The notes below the pieces were generated by a model that saw only the letters and a list, made by a program, of their open reading frames with translations, did no database searches and had not been told where the DNA came from. The position numbers were made by a program, and so were the translations under genes. DNA of 64,000 bases from Corynebacterium poyangense (lineage in GTDB: Bacteria > Actinomycetota > Actinomycetes > Mycobacteriales > Mycobacteriaceae), in the NCBI RefSeq assembly GCF_014522205.1, contig NZ_CP046884.1, positions 2,553,998 through 2,617,997 of the forward strand. The letters are read 5' to 3'. Of the stretch, positions 26,305 through 35,729 are shown piece by piece. Position 1 is the first letter of the stretch, and each line of letters opens with the position of its first letter.

Positions 26305-27544
26305 TCAAATCCCTCAAATCTCAGAATTACTTCCACTCATGCACTTCGCTCGGCCTTCCCTCGACCGTCGGGCAGCGCGGCTAGCTCGCGCAGCAAGCGT
26401 AGAAGACCTCCGTGTGATCGCACGTCGCCGCACTCCCAAACCTGCCTTTGATTATGTGGATGGGGCAGCAGTCGACGAACGAACTGCAGACCGCACTAGA
26501 GAAGCCTTCCTCAACTGTGAACTTGTTCCTCGGGTACTGCAGGGCCACGGAGACGTCGATCTCAGCACCACTATCGCTGGTGGCCCTTCAGCACTTCCTT
26601 TTGGCATCGCACCCACCGGATTTACTCGTTTTATGCATGCGGAAGGAGAAGATGGTGGAGCCGCCGCAGCAGCTTCTCACGGTATTCCCTTTAGCCTTTC
26701 CACTATGGGTACACGGAGTATAGAAGAAGTTGCCCAGATCGCCGGGGCAGGGAGGAAATGGTTTCAGCTTTACCTCTGGCGCGACCGAGAAGCCTCCCAA
26801 GATTTGCTCCGCCGAGCTGCTGACAATGGTTTCGACACCCTCTTGGTAACCGTTGATACCCCGGTAGCAGGACAACGGCTCAGAGACGCCCGAAACGGGA
26901 TGACTATTCCCCCCAAACTCACCTTGTCCACCGTGGTTGACGCAGCTTGGCGTCCAGAATGGTGGTTCAATTTCCTTACTACTGAACCGCTTACCTTTGC
27001 GTCACTCAGTGATACCACGCATGAGCTACCAACCCTGATCAACTCCATGTTTGACCCCACCATCAATATGGATGATTTAGCCTGGATCAGGAAGAATTGG
27101 CAAGGAAAGCTTCTTGTAAAAGGCATCCTTACGCCAGCCGATGCCCTCATGGTGCTCGATGCCGGAGCAGACGGCATCGTGGTTTCCTCTCACGGCGGGC
27201 GTCAGCTCGACCGAGCTCCAATCCCACTTCAAGCGCTACCTGCTATTAGGGCAGCTGTCGGTAATGATGTTGACATTCTCTACGACTCTGGCGTGCGCTC
27301 CGGTAATGACGTGGCCATCGCTTTAGCCCTCGGCGCAGACTTCTGTCTGATCGGCAGAGCCTATCTTTACGGTTTGATGGCTGGTGGCCGGGAAGGAGTC
27401 GATAAAGTCATTGACCTTATTGCCAACGAACTGAGGATTAGTTTGCATCTTCTTGGGGTATCCGGAGTCCAGGAACTAAACCGTGATCATGTGCGGACCC
27501 CGTGGGATAAATCTGAAGAAGATCCCGCCACCTTCCAAGCGTAG
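26297..27544 (+). CDS. lldD: L-lactate dehydrogenase (quinone), FMN-dependent
   Basis: The 415-residue enzyme belongs to the FMN alpha-hydroxy-acid dehydrogenases, which oxidise L-lactate to pyruvate at the membrane. FDYVDGAA, PFGIAPTGF, WFQLYLWRDRE, the catalytic-histidine segment VVSSHGGRQLDRAP and FMN-binding YDSGVRSGNDVAIALALGAD are all visible. The N-terminus VKRQIP resembles C. glutamicum LldD. I prefer GTG 26297, which has GAAAGG 11 nt upstream; TTG 26288 would place the ribosome-binding site too close. The first codons are formed by a parS site. It starts about 50 bp after the permease gene. Confidence 0.9.
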   Translation: MKRQIPQISELLPLMHFARPSLDRRAARLARAASVEDLRVIARRRTPKPAFDYVDGAAVDERTADRTREAFLNCELVPRVLQGHGDVDLSTTIAGGPSALPFGIAPTGFTRFMHAEGEDGGAAAAASHGIPFSLSTMGTRSIEEVAQIAGAGRKWFQLYLWRDREASQDLLRRAADNGFDTLLVTVDTPVAGQRLRDARNGMTIPPKLTLSTVVDAAWRPEWWFNFLTTEPLTFASLSDTTHELPTLINSMFDPTINMDDLAWIRKNWQGKLLVKGILTPADALMVLDAGADGIVVSSHGGRQLDRAPIPLQALPAIRAAVGNDVDILYDSGVRSGNDVAIALALGADFCLIGRAYLYGLMAGGREGVDKVIDLIANELRISLHLLGVSGVQELNRDHVRTPWDKSEEDPATFQA

Positions 27545-27574
27545 GAAGCTCTCCACCCCCTTATTTAACCCCCT

Positions 27575-27587
27575 TGAACATTGTTCA
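27575..27587. promoter_or_regulatory. BioQ-type operator upstream of bioA
   Basis: TGAACATTGTTCA is a perfect inverted repeat of TGAAC/GTTCA around three bases. It closely matches the TGAAC-N3-GTTAC motif of the corynebacterial biotin regulator BioQ and lies just upstream of the -10-like TAGGGT (27599-27604) in front of the bioA GTG. Confidence 0.7.
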
Positions 27588-27610
27588 TCCTGCTTAGCTA
27601 GGGTAGAGGA

Positions 27611-28891
27611 GTGAGAACTGAGGATCTAACTCGCTTTGACGCCCAGCACGTCTGGCACCCGTATGGACCACTTCCTTCCGCTGTTCCAGCTTTACCCGTG
27701 GTTGCAACCGAAGGAAGTTACATCGAACTGGCTGATGGTAGGAAACTCATCGATGGAATGAGCTCCTGGTGGGCGGCAGCACATGGGCACTCCCACCCAA
27801 AGCTAGTCAAAGCTGCAACTACCCAAGCCACCACGATGAGCCATGTCATGTTTGGGGGACTTACTCACGAACCCGCAGTTAACCTCGCTCAAGACCTCGT
27901 CGCGCTTAGTGATGATCCTCTTGAATGTGTATTCTTTTCTGATTCCGGTTCCATCTCCGTGGAAGTAGCAATCAAAATGGCCTTGCAATATGCACGCGCC
28001 ACCGGTCACCCCGAACGTAACCGGATCATGACCTGGCGAGGTGGATACCACGGTGACACTCACTGGCCCATGAGTGTGTGTGATCCCGACGGCGGTATGC
28101 ACTCACTGTGGTCAGGTGCCCTCACCCCCCAGGTTTTTGCTCCTCGACCCCCAACACGAGGTTCTTCTGACCAAGACATCAGCGCCTATCTCAAGGAATT
28201 TGAATCTCATCTCCAAGACAACGTCGCTGCGGTCATCATTGAACCGGTAGTCCAAGGAGCCGGCGGGATGCGCTTCCATGATGAAGCACTAGTCCGAGGA
28301 GTAAAAGAGATCTGTCAACGCCACGAACGGCTATTCATAGCCGATGAAATCGCTACTGGTTTCGGTCGAGCCGGCTATTTATTTTGCACCAGCAACCCCG
28401 GCGCCGACGCCACTCCGGATATTCTCTGCGTGGGCAAGGCCTTAACCGGAGGTTTTTGCACCCTAGCCGCCACCATTACTACTCGAGAAATCGCGGAGAC
28501 TATCTCGCGTGAGCATGGCGGCATTATGCATGGGCCGACGTTTATGGCCAATCCCTTAGCGTGCGCTGTCGGACATGCGGCGATGGGCATCATCAAAACG
28601 GGGGAATGGAAAAAACAAGTCCCTCGGATCGAGACTCAGCTTCAGCAGGGGCTTTCTCCTCTTGCGTCCCATGAAAACGTTGCAGACGTTCGGGTGTTGG
28701 GAGCTATCGGAGTGGTGGAAATGAAAAAACCCGTGGATATGGTGTCCGCTACTGCAGCTGCCGTATCGGCGGGGGTGTGGCTACGTCCATTCGGGAAACT
28801 GGTCTACACCATGCCGATGTATCCCAGCACCGCCGAAGAGATAGAGAAGATTTCTCAGGCAATTACCGCTATCGTGGAGGCACAATCATGA
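27611..28891 (+). CDS. bioA: Adenosylmethionine-8-amino-7-oxononanoate aminotransferase
   Basis: The 426-residue PLP enzyme makes 7,8-diaminopelargonate in biotin synthesis. HVWHPYGP near the start, GMSSWWAAAHGHSHP, FFSDSGSISVEVAIKMALQ, IADEIATGFGRAGYLF and the PLP lysine in VGKALTGGF are typical BioA features. The start is GTG 27611, preceded by TAGGGT at 6 nt, so the mRNA is probably leaderless. It overlaps bioD by 4 bp. No bioB or bioF is present in this window. Confidence 0.95.
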   Translation: MRTEDLTRFDAQHVWHPYGPLPSAVPALPVVATEGSYIELADGRKLIDGMSSWWAAAHGHSHPKLVKAATTQATTMSHVMFGGLTHEPAVNLAQDLVALSDDPLECVFFSDSGSISVEVAIKMALQYARATGHPERNRIMTWRGGYHGDTHWPMSVCDPDGGMHSLWSGALTPQVFAPRPPTRGSSDQDISAYLKEFESHLQDNVAAVIIEPVVQGAGGMRFHDEALVRGVKEICQRHERLFIADEIATGFGRAGYLFCTSNPGADATPDILCVGKALTGGFCTLAATITTREIAETISREHGGIMHGPTFMANPLACAVGHAAMGIIKTGEWKKQVPRIETQLQQGLSPLASHENVADVRVLGAIGVVEMKKPVDMVSATAAAVSAGVWLRPFGKLVYTMPMYPSTAEEIEKISQAITAIVEAQS

Positions 28892-29577
28892 AAATTACCT
28901 TAGTCACCGGCACTAACACCGATGTCGGAAAAACCATTGCGACGGCAGCTCTGGTGGTGCGTTTGCAGGAGCAGGGTAAAAGCGTCGCGGTGATGAAACC
29001 AGCTCAAACCGGTGAACCGGAAGGGAGTGGAGACTTAGCTACCATCCACAAGCTAACTGGCCTTGACCATCTATATGAATGCGCTCGATTTCCAGAACCT
29101 TTAGCCCCTGATGTCTCAGCTCAGCGCGCTGGGGTTTCGCTGTTGGATTTTGATGATGTCGTAGAAAGAATTGTCGGATTAGAAGGCAAGTATGAGCATT
29201 TACTCATCGAGGGAGCAGGTGGCCTTTTGGTCCGCCTTGGTGCTCAACAACAACCTAAGCGACTATGGACCTTAGCTGACTTGGGGGCAGAACTGCATAG
29301 CCGAGGTTATGACACCGAGTTTCTCATCGTTACCAGCACCAACTTGGGCAGTTTAAATTCTGCTGAATTAACTGTCGAAGCTCTTCGACATCGGGATTTG
29401 CCCTGCGCTGGGCTTATTGCTGGTTCTCATCCGACCCACGCCGGTTTAGCTGAACAGCTCAATCTCACCGATCTTCCTCGTGTCACAGACCTACCCCTGC
29501 TAGCGGTAATACCGGAAGGCAGCGGCAAACTCTCCACTGCCGAATTCCGCCATGCTTCTCAGCAATGGTTTTCTTGA
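28888..29577 (+). CDS. bioD: Dethiobiotin synthase
   Basis: The 229-residue ATP-dependent carboxylase closes the ureido ring of dethiobiotin. The P-loop GTNTDVGKT is at residues 8-16, the substrate segment MKPAQTGEPEGSGD follows at about residue 36, and the second conserved loop EGAGGLLVRL lies near residue 110. ATG 28888 overlaps the bioA stop (ATGA), which settles the start although the frame is open to 28777. Confidence 0.95.
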   Translation: MKITLVTGTNTDVGKTIATAALVVRLQEQGKSVAVMKPAQTGEPEGSGDLATIHKLTGLDHLYECARFPEPLAPDVSAQRAGVSLLDFDDVVERIVGLEGKYEHLLIEGAGGLLVRLGAQQQPKRLWTLADLGAELHSRGYDTEFLIVTSTNLGSLNSAELTVEALRHRDLPCAGLIAGSHPTHAGLAEQLNLTDLPRVTDLPLLAVIPEGSGKLSTAEFRHASQQWFS

Positions 29578-29599
29578 CGGACGCGTTAAAATTCAAAGC

Positions 29600-29830
29600 A
29601 TGGATGAGGCCAATAACACCAGCAACTACAATGTCCGAATCATCGCGGCATTACTACTTTTGGTCGCTTTCGGGGGGCTTCCAACTATGGTGGACGGGCG
29701 TCCTTTATGGGCTGCTTTATTGGGTGCAGCCGGGGTGATCGTCGCCATTATTATGCTCGCACTGTCCCTGGGGACTATCTTGCGTAACCGCCGTCGTAAC
29801 CGGGTGAGGAAACTACACGACGACGCGTAG
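29600..29830 (+). CDS. Small membrane protein
   Basis: The 76-residue protein has two hydrophobic segments (about residues 12-29 and 34-58) and a basic C-terminal tail RNRRRNRVRKLHDD, consistent with both termini in the cytoplasm. I do not recognise the family. TAAAAT (29587-29592) lies 7 nt before ATG 29600, so this ATG is preferred over the upstream in-frame ATG at 29552, which lies inside bioD. Confidence 0.65.
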   Translation: MDEANNTSNYNVRIIAALLLLVAFGGLPTMVDGRPLWAALLGAAGVIVAIIMLALSLGTILRNRRRNRVRKLHDDA

Positions 29831-29840
29831 GGTAGGCTGC

Positions 29841-30809
29841 ATGCTTCATCATCATCCGGCTCATGACTCTTGTGAACCTAACCTCGCCCGCGATCTCGAA
29901 GTTATCGGCGAAATCCCACCGGCCTCACTTCGTGCTCATCACCATCATCACCAAGAAATTGAAGCTCCGCTATTAGTGCGCCCCGCCATTCACGCCACGA
30001 TGTTTCACGTGGAACCAGAAATTATTGCTCGGTCCCGACAAATTCCTGTGTTTGTGCTCTTAGGTGGACCCCTGCACCCTGGGGTCAAATATACTCGGCA
30101 GCTCTTGAGTACAGCAGCCATCGAAGCCGGAGGTAGCTGGGTTTTCGCCTGGATAGATGCGGATCAAGAACCCGAGGTCATCACACAGTTTCGCCCCGAA
30201 AACTTACCTCGTCTCTACGCCGTGGCCGACGGCACTGCCATTGGATCTACTCCGCTTGGTGAAAGCGATGAGATACTCGAATGGGTCCGCAATGCGGTTC
30301 ACCACGCCGCGGCTCGACTCCCAGGACTACCAGCGGAGGCGATACTGGAACGCCCCGATCATAATTCCGGGCACACAGATTATTCGGGAGATGACGTCGA
30401 ACTTCCGGCTACGGAACTCCAACGGGCAGCTATTGCTGTTGCCGAAGGGGACTTTGAGCAGGCCCTAGAAATCTATCAGGACTTAGAACATTCGACGCCC
30501 CCAGCGCAGCACGACGTCATACTCCGCGCTCAAGCAGCGGTGGGAGTTCTTCAGCGCGCACAGAAGTCTACGCCTGGGGCAGATCCCATTTCCGTAGCGA
30601 ATGCGCATCCTGAGGATGTGTCTTTAGCGCTGGCCGCTGCTGACGCAGAGATTATTTTAGACCAGCCCGAAGACGCGATTTGTCGGCTCAAGATTCTGGT
30701 GAAAGAGCCCGAAGCCCGAGCTCGATTAATTGAAGTTCTTCGCCTGCTCCCAGCCAATCATGAGTTAGTTGCCGCAACGCGCCAGGAAATTGCAGCAGCT
30801 ATTTTTTAA
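29841..30809 (+). CDS. Thioredoxin-fold/TPR protein, CnoX (YbbN)-like
   Basis: The 322-residue protein resembles co-chaperone YbbN/CnoX in layout: an extended N-terminus, a thioredoxin-like domain (about residues 65-160, with FAWIDADQEPEV and FRPENLPRLYAVADG), and C-terminal helical repeats, one reading IAVAEGDFEQALEIYQDLE. The CXXC active site is absent, so it is unlikely to be a reductase. The N-terminal part contains AHHHHHQ, a possible metal-binding patch. TAGGGT (29828-29833) lies 7 nt before the ATG. A parS-like variant encodes MFHVEP near residue 54. Confidence 0.7.
   Translation: MLHHHPAHDSCEPNLARDLEVIGEIPPASLRAHHHHHQEIEAPLLVRPAIHATMFHVEPEIIARSRQIPVFVLLGGPLHPGVKYTRQLLSTAAIEAGGSWVFAWIDADQEPEVITQFRPENLPRLYAVADGTAIGSTPLGESDEILEWVRNAVHHAAARLPGLPAEAILERPDHNSGHTDYSGDDVELPATELQRAAIAVAEGDFEQALEIYQDLEHSTPPAQHDVILRAQAAVGVLQRAQKSTPGADPISVANAHPEDVSLALAAADAEIILDQPEDAICRLKILVKEPEARARLIEVLRLLPANHELVAATRQEIAAAIF
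30001..30016. other. parS-like site (14/16)
   Basis: TGTTTCACGTGGAACC has two changes from the consensus, one next to the CACGTG core. It lies inside the thioredoxin-fold/TPR gene and may be a weaker ParB site. Confidence 0.55.
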
Positions 30810-30845
30810 ATTCCGCTACCACACGTGCGCATTGCGCCCACTAAC

Positions 30846-33718
30846 CTATTTCACAACCAGGTTAACCATCCGGCCGGGCACAACGATGTGCTTGACGATA
30901 TCCTTGCCGTTGACCGCAGCACTGACCTTTTCTTCAGCTACCGCCGCCGCAATAATCTCATCCTGGGACGCATCCGCAGCGACCATGATTCTGCCACGAA
31001 CTTTCCCATTGACCTGCACCGGAAGTTCAATTTCCGCATCATGCAACCATTTCTCATCAAAAGTGGGGAAAGGTTCATAGGTAATGGTGGCGTCATGCCC
31101 CAGACGACGCCACAACTCTTCAGCAATATGCGGTGCCACCGGGGAAACCATAATGATCAGCGGCATAATCGCTGCCACAGGGGTGTGCTGGGTATAGGTC
31201 TTTGTCAAATAATTGACGTAGCCGATGAGCTTTGCCACCACGGTGTTCATCCGCAGTTGCGCATAATCTTCCCGCACTCCAGCAATAGTGCGATGAAGCT
31301 GCCGCTGATCCTCCTCACTCAAAGGCAGATCTTGGGCTACAACTTCTCCGGTATTTTCATCAATGACTAAACGCCACAAACGCTGGAGGAAGCGTTGCGC
31401 ACCCACCATGTCTTTCGTGGCCCACGGCCGGGAGGTATCCAAGGGGCCCATAGACATCTCATAAACCCGGAGAGTGTCAGCCCCGTATTGAGCGCAGATC
31501 TCATCGGGAGAAATGGAATTCTTCAGGGACTTGCCCATCTTCCCATATTCTTGGAAGACTTCTTCTCCCTGCCACCAATACTTTCCGTCGCGTTCCTCTA
31601 CCTCAGCGGCTGGAACATACACACCACGAGCGTCTGTGTAGGCGTAGGCCTGAATATATCCCTGGTTATAGAGGCGCCGATAAGGTTCTGTAGAGGTGAG
31701 ATGTCCCAAGTCGTAGAGAACTTTGTGCCAGAAGCGGGAGTAGAGCAAGTGCAAAACTGCATGTTCTACACCACCAACATAAAGATCAACTCCGCCGGGA
31801 TCCTGTGGTCCGTGTAGATCAGGACGCGGTCCGGTCCAATAGCGCTCATTCTCAATATCGCAGAAAGCTTCATCATTAGCTGGATCAATATAACGCAACT
31901 GATACCAGGAAGATCCAGCCCACTGCGGCATAACATTGGTATCTCTGGTGTACTTGCGTGGGCCGTCACCTAGATCAAGCTCTACCTCCACCCAGTCTTT
32001 CACTTTCGCTAACGGGGGTTGAGGCTCACTGTCGGCATCCTCCGGATCAAAGGCCACCGGATTATAATCATCCACCTCAGGAAGCTCTACCGGCAACATA
32101 GATTGCGGCAAAGCGTGTGGAATTCCATCCTCGTCATAAACGATAGGGAAGGGTTCCCCCAGTAGCGCTGCCGAGCAAACAACCAATCCCTTAATTTATA
32201 TTGGATCTTTTCCCGCCCGGCTCCGGCTTCTTCAAGCCACGCAATGGTCTGGGAGATGGCCTCATCTTTCGCTAAACCATTGATGTCCAAGCCTGCGTCA
32301 TTAGCTGAATTCACCGCCTCGCCAGATTCAGTGAAAGCTTCCTCTGAGATATTTCCGCCAGCAACCACTTCCACAATTGGTAAACCAAAAACTGTGGCGA
32401 ATTCATAGTCTCGGACGTCATGGGCAGGCACCGCCATAATGGCGCCTGTTCCATATCCAGTCAGAACATAGTCAGCAATAAAAATCGGGATCTCTTGTCC
32501 ATTAACCGGATTAATTCCATAGGCCCCCAAGAAAACACCCGTTTTTTCCTTATTTTCCTGGCGCTCTAAATCCGATTTAGCAGCAATGGCCTCGCGGTAT
32601 GCTTGCACCGCTGCAGAGGGCGAGTCCTGTCCGAAAGTCCACCTCGGGTCAACACCGTCATAGTTTTGGGTGCCTCCCGCCACTAACTCATCAACAAGCT
32701 CATGCTCCGGAGCCAAAACCATATAGGTAGCACCGAATAGCGTATCCGGCCGAGTCGTAAATACCGTTAGGGTGTGGTTCTGCGCGGTGAAGTCCACCTC
32801 CGCACCTCTAGAACGCCCAATCCAATTTCGTTGCATGGATTTGACTTTTTCCGGCCAATCCAAATACTCAAGGTCATCAAGCAAACGATCAGAATATGCG
32901 GTAATCCGCATCATCCACTGAGAAAGGTTCTTTCGGAAAACCGGATAGTTGCCGCGCTCCGAGCGTCCATCCGCGGTCACTTCCTCGTTTGCCAGCACGG
33001 TGCCTAACCCTGGACACCAATTGACTAGGGACTTTGAACGATAAACCAACCGGAAGCTATCAATAACCTCTGCCTTGCTTAGGGCGTCTAAATCCTGGAA
33101 AGTACCGCGGTCGGCAAACTCCTCCGGAAGAGCAATCTCTCCGCTTTCCAAAAGTGGAATGAGCTCTGCGATCGGGCGCGCCTTTTGGGCATCCTGGTCA
33201 AACCAGGAGTTGAAGATCTGCAAGAAGATCCATTGGGTCCAGGTGTAATACTCCGGATCAGTAGTAGCTACTGAACGTCGTTCGTCGTGCCCCAAACCTA
33301 AGAGGCCTATTTGCCATTTCATATTGGCGATATTGGCCATGGTCGTGGTGCGCGGATGTGTACCCGTTTGGATAGCGTATTGTTCCGCCGGCAAACCAAA
33401 CGCGTCGAACCCCATGGTGTGCAGCACATTCTTACCCAACATGCGGTTGTAGCGAGCGTAGGCGTCAGTGGCGATATAACCAAGCGGGTGACCCACGTGT
33501 ACCCCTGAGCCAGAGGGGTAGGGGAACATATCTTGAACAAAAACCTTATCCGCCGGGAGCTTCTTCCCGTCCTTCGGAGCGAGTTTCCCTACTGGGTTGG
33601 GAGCATGAAAGGTGCCGTTCTCATGCCAATATTTCTGCCAACTACGTTCAATCTCATTCGCCAATTCCGGAGTGTACCGATGCCCGGTCTCCACGCTGCT
33701 ATCGCTCGCTTTCGTCAT
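30846..33718 (-). pseudogene. leuS: Leucyl-tRNA synthetase, interrupted by a single frameshift
   Basis: Two overlapping frames together give a full-length class I leucyl-tRNA synthetase of about 957 residues. The N-terminal frame (32087-33718) holds the HIGH-type motif HVGHPLGY, the editing domain with [13 protein letters not shown], and runs to [12 protein letters not shown]. The C-terminal frame (30846-32186) resumes with [12 protein letters not shown] and contains KMGKS and the anticodon-binding domain. The break coincides with a run of five C (five G on the coding strand) at 32156-32160; six would restore one frame. Because leuS is normally essential and single-copy, a sequencing or assembly error is the likeliest cause. 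TACACT lies 8 nt before the ATG, suggesting a leaderless mRNA. Confidence 0.9.
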
Positions 33719-33765
33719 GCCTAAATAGTGTAGTAGGCCAGCTCATCGCCACAACATCCAGCTAG

Positions 33766-33819
33766 AAAAACTCGCCGGTTTCACGTGAAACATCGTCATA
33801 TTTTCACGAACCGGCGAGT
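33766..33819 (-). terminator. Terminator after the symporter gene, with parS in the loop
   Basis: A perfect 11-bp stem joins 33809-33819 and 33770-33780, and on the minus strand it is followed by TTTTT (33766-33770). The 28-nt loop contains most of a parS site, which also forms part of the stem. It would end transcription of the symporter gene before leuS. Confidence 0.75.
33777..33792. other. parS site (15/16)
   Basis: GGTTTCACGTGAAACA differs from the consensus only in the first base. It is intergenic, between the symporter gene and leuS, and overlaps the terminator hairpin. Confidence 0.85.
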
Positions 33820-33846
33820 GCAAGAATTGAGTTGTAGTCCCGACGC

Positions 33847-35082
33847 CTACTTGGCGTTTTCTCGCTGAGGATTCTCTTCTACCTCCGCCTCCGAAGAGCC
33901 CGCTGTCGTTGGTAGCTGATCTTTCGCAAAGCGATTAACCAGCAACGCAATTGCTCCGTCGCCCGTCACATTGGCTGCCGTACCAAAAGAGTCAATAGCA
34001 ATATATGCAGCAATCATCAGGGCAACCTGGTCTGCGTCAAATCCCAACATGCTCTGCAATAGGCCGACAGCCGCCATAATTGCACCGCCCGGAACTCCCG
34101 GCGCGGCAATCATGGTGATACCCAGCATCAAAATAAATCCCACTGCTAAGGCAGGAGAGAGATGAGTGCCCGTCATATAGAGAATGGAATAGGCAAACAA
34201 CCCGATCTTCATCATCGACCCAGCGAGGTGAATGGTGGCACACAGCGGAATAACAAATCCAGCCACATTGGCTTCTACGCCGTTTTTCCGAGCACACTGA
34301 TACGTCACCGGAATCGTAGCTGCCGAAGAAGAAGTACCTAGAGCCGTGGCATAGGCCGGAAGCATATTCTTCAAAGCCCGGAAGGGATTTGTGCCAACAA
34401 CCGCCCCTGCTAAAAGATACTGGGCAATAACATAAAGGACTGTCATGACGGTGGCGAGGATAAGAACCTTCGCGAAGGTCACCAAAGTGTGGGTGAGGTT
34501 TCCGTTCATCCCTAATGTCAAGAACATGCCGTAGATGAACACCGGAAGAAGCGGAATAATGAAGGACTCAATAACCTTCATCACCACTCGCTGAAGGTCT
34601 TGCGCAGCCTCATACAAGGTATCGGACTTCACCACCGTCATCGCTAAACCTACGGCGAATGCCAAAAGCAGAGCAGACATCACCTCAAAAGGCGCCGGCA
34701 TCTCAACGGTGAAATAGGGCGAAATCGCTCCTTTTTCGATATCCACCGCAGCCACTAAATCTTGACCTTTCAAGAGGATGGGATAGAGCCACACCGAGAG
34801 GCCGTAGGCGATAAATCCAGAAATAATTGTAGAAATATAGGCGATACCGGTGGTGATTCCTAGCCACTTTCCAGCGCCGCGCCCGAGGCCAGCGATGGCG
34901 GGAGTAATTAAGGCAAAGATCAGAACAGGGACAAAAAAGTTCAAGAAATTGCCGAAAAGCCCGTTAAAAGTAGCGAAAATTCGGGCGAGCCATTCAGGGA
35001 AAAACAGGCTACACACAACGCCTAAGATTATTGCCACTAGCACCCGAAAGAGCAGGGAGGAGCTGAGTTGTTTGATACCCAT
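33847..35082 (-). CDS. Dicarboxylate/amino acid:cation symporter (DAACS family)
   Basis: The 411-residue membrane protein has multiple hydrophobic segments and the hallmark DAACS motifs: the serine-rich re-entrant loop LGTSSSAATIPVT near residue 242, GVPGGAIMAAVG near residue 338, and the second loop region with NVTGDGAIALLV near residue 380. Members import glutamate, aspartate, C4-dicarboxylates or serine/threonine with sodium or protons; the substrate cannot be settled here. AAGGAC lies about 5 nt before the ATG. A terminator follows the gene. Confidence 0.88.
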   Translation of the reverse strand: MGIKQLSSSLLFRVLVAIILGVVCSLFFPEWLARIFATFNGLFGNFLNFFVPVLIFALITPAIAGLGRGAGKWLGITTGIAYISTIISGFIAYGLSVWLYPILLKGQDLVAAVDIEKGAISPYFTVEMPAPFEVMSALLLAFAVGLAMTVVKSDTLYEAAQDLQRVVMKVIESFIIPLLPVFIYGMFLTLGMNGNLTHTLVTFAKVLILATVMTVLYVIAQYLLAGAVVGTNPFRALKNMLPAYATALGTSSSAATIPVTYQCARKNGVEANVAGFVIPLCATIHLAGSMMKIGLFAYSILYMTGTHLSPALAVGFILMLGITMIAAPGVPGGAIMAAVGLLQSMLGFDADQVALMIAAYIAIDSFGTAANVTGDGAIALLVNRFAKDQLPTTAGSSEAEVEENPQRENAK

Positions 35083-35189
35083 AACGTCCTTCTTTGTCAG
35101 AATAAGGAAGAGCAGAATAGTTAACTCGGAACATTACCGCACGTCACCCCGCTGTTTAACCTTTACCTCATCGATATAGGCTAGGAACC

Positions 35190-35636
35190 ATGAATTGGTT
35201 CCTCGGCATTCTCTTTCTCATCCTTGGCGTAGCCCAGGTGACTTTCGGTTTCCTCGCCTGGAAACGTAAGCTCCCCGGTAATAAATTCTTCGGCTTAAGG
35301 GTTCCTGAGGTCCGTAAATCCAAAGAAATCTGGGACTCCGCCCACGCCATTGCAGGACCCGTGTGGCTCTGCGGCGGTCTCACCCTCCTCTTCGCCTCCG
35401 TAATTGCTTTCCTTGCCTACGGCTGGCTCTGGTTGCTGACTGCGGCGACTGTTCTTATTGCCTTAGCTAGCCTTGGTTTAGGCGCCAATGTCGGTGCACG
35501 CACTGCCGTAGTGATGGATCAAGACATGGTCGACGAAGATTCATCATGTTGCTCTTCACCAGGTTCATCCGCCCCCGCATCCTCCCCTAAGGTTGACCTG
35601 GATGCTGTTCGCAAAGCCGCCCAGGCCCAGGACTAA
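35190..35636 (+). CDS. SdpI-family membrane protein
   Basis: The 148-residue protein has three hydrophobic segments (about residues 1-22, 55-75 and 77-97) and the SdpI-type stretch NKFFGLRVPEVRKSKEIWDSAHAIAG between the first two. SdpI proteins were described as immunity factors against the SdpC toxin in Bacillus, but most actinobacterial members have no known role. The C-terminus is a Ser/Cys-rich polar tail. TAGGCT (35177-35182) lies 7 nt before the ATG. Confidence 0.7.
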   Translation: MNWFLGILFLILGVAQVTFGFLAWKRKLPGNKFFGLRVPEVRKSKEIWDSAHAIAGPVWLCGGLTLLFASVIAFLAYGWLWLLTAATVLIALASLGLGANVGARTAVVMDQDMVDEDSSCCSSPGSSAPASSPKVDLDAVRKAAQAQD

Positions 35637-35646
35637 TTGCTCATGA

Positions 35647-35670
35647 GATGCGGTTTCATCTACCCGCATC
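35647..35670 (+). terminator. Hairpin after the SdpI-like gene
   Basis: GATGCGG (35647-35653) pairs perfectly with CCGCATC (35664-35670) over a 10-nt loop. It is followed by TACCCCC rather than a T run, so it may only weakly insulate the trp region. Confidence 0.35.
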
Positions 35671-35692
35671 TACCCCCAAACCCCGCTTCTTG

Positions 35693-35721
35693 TTGCACCA
35701 TCCTCCCCATCCCGGTAAGTT
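35693..35721 (+). promoter_or_regulatory. trp operon promoter
   Basis: TTGCAC (35693-35698) and TAAGTT (35716-35721) are 17 bp apart. The -10 ends 8 nt before the leader-peptide ATG at 35730, so the leader would be translated from the very 5' end of the mRNA. Confidence 0.55.
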
Positions 35722-35729
35722 TCCATACT

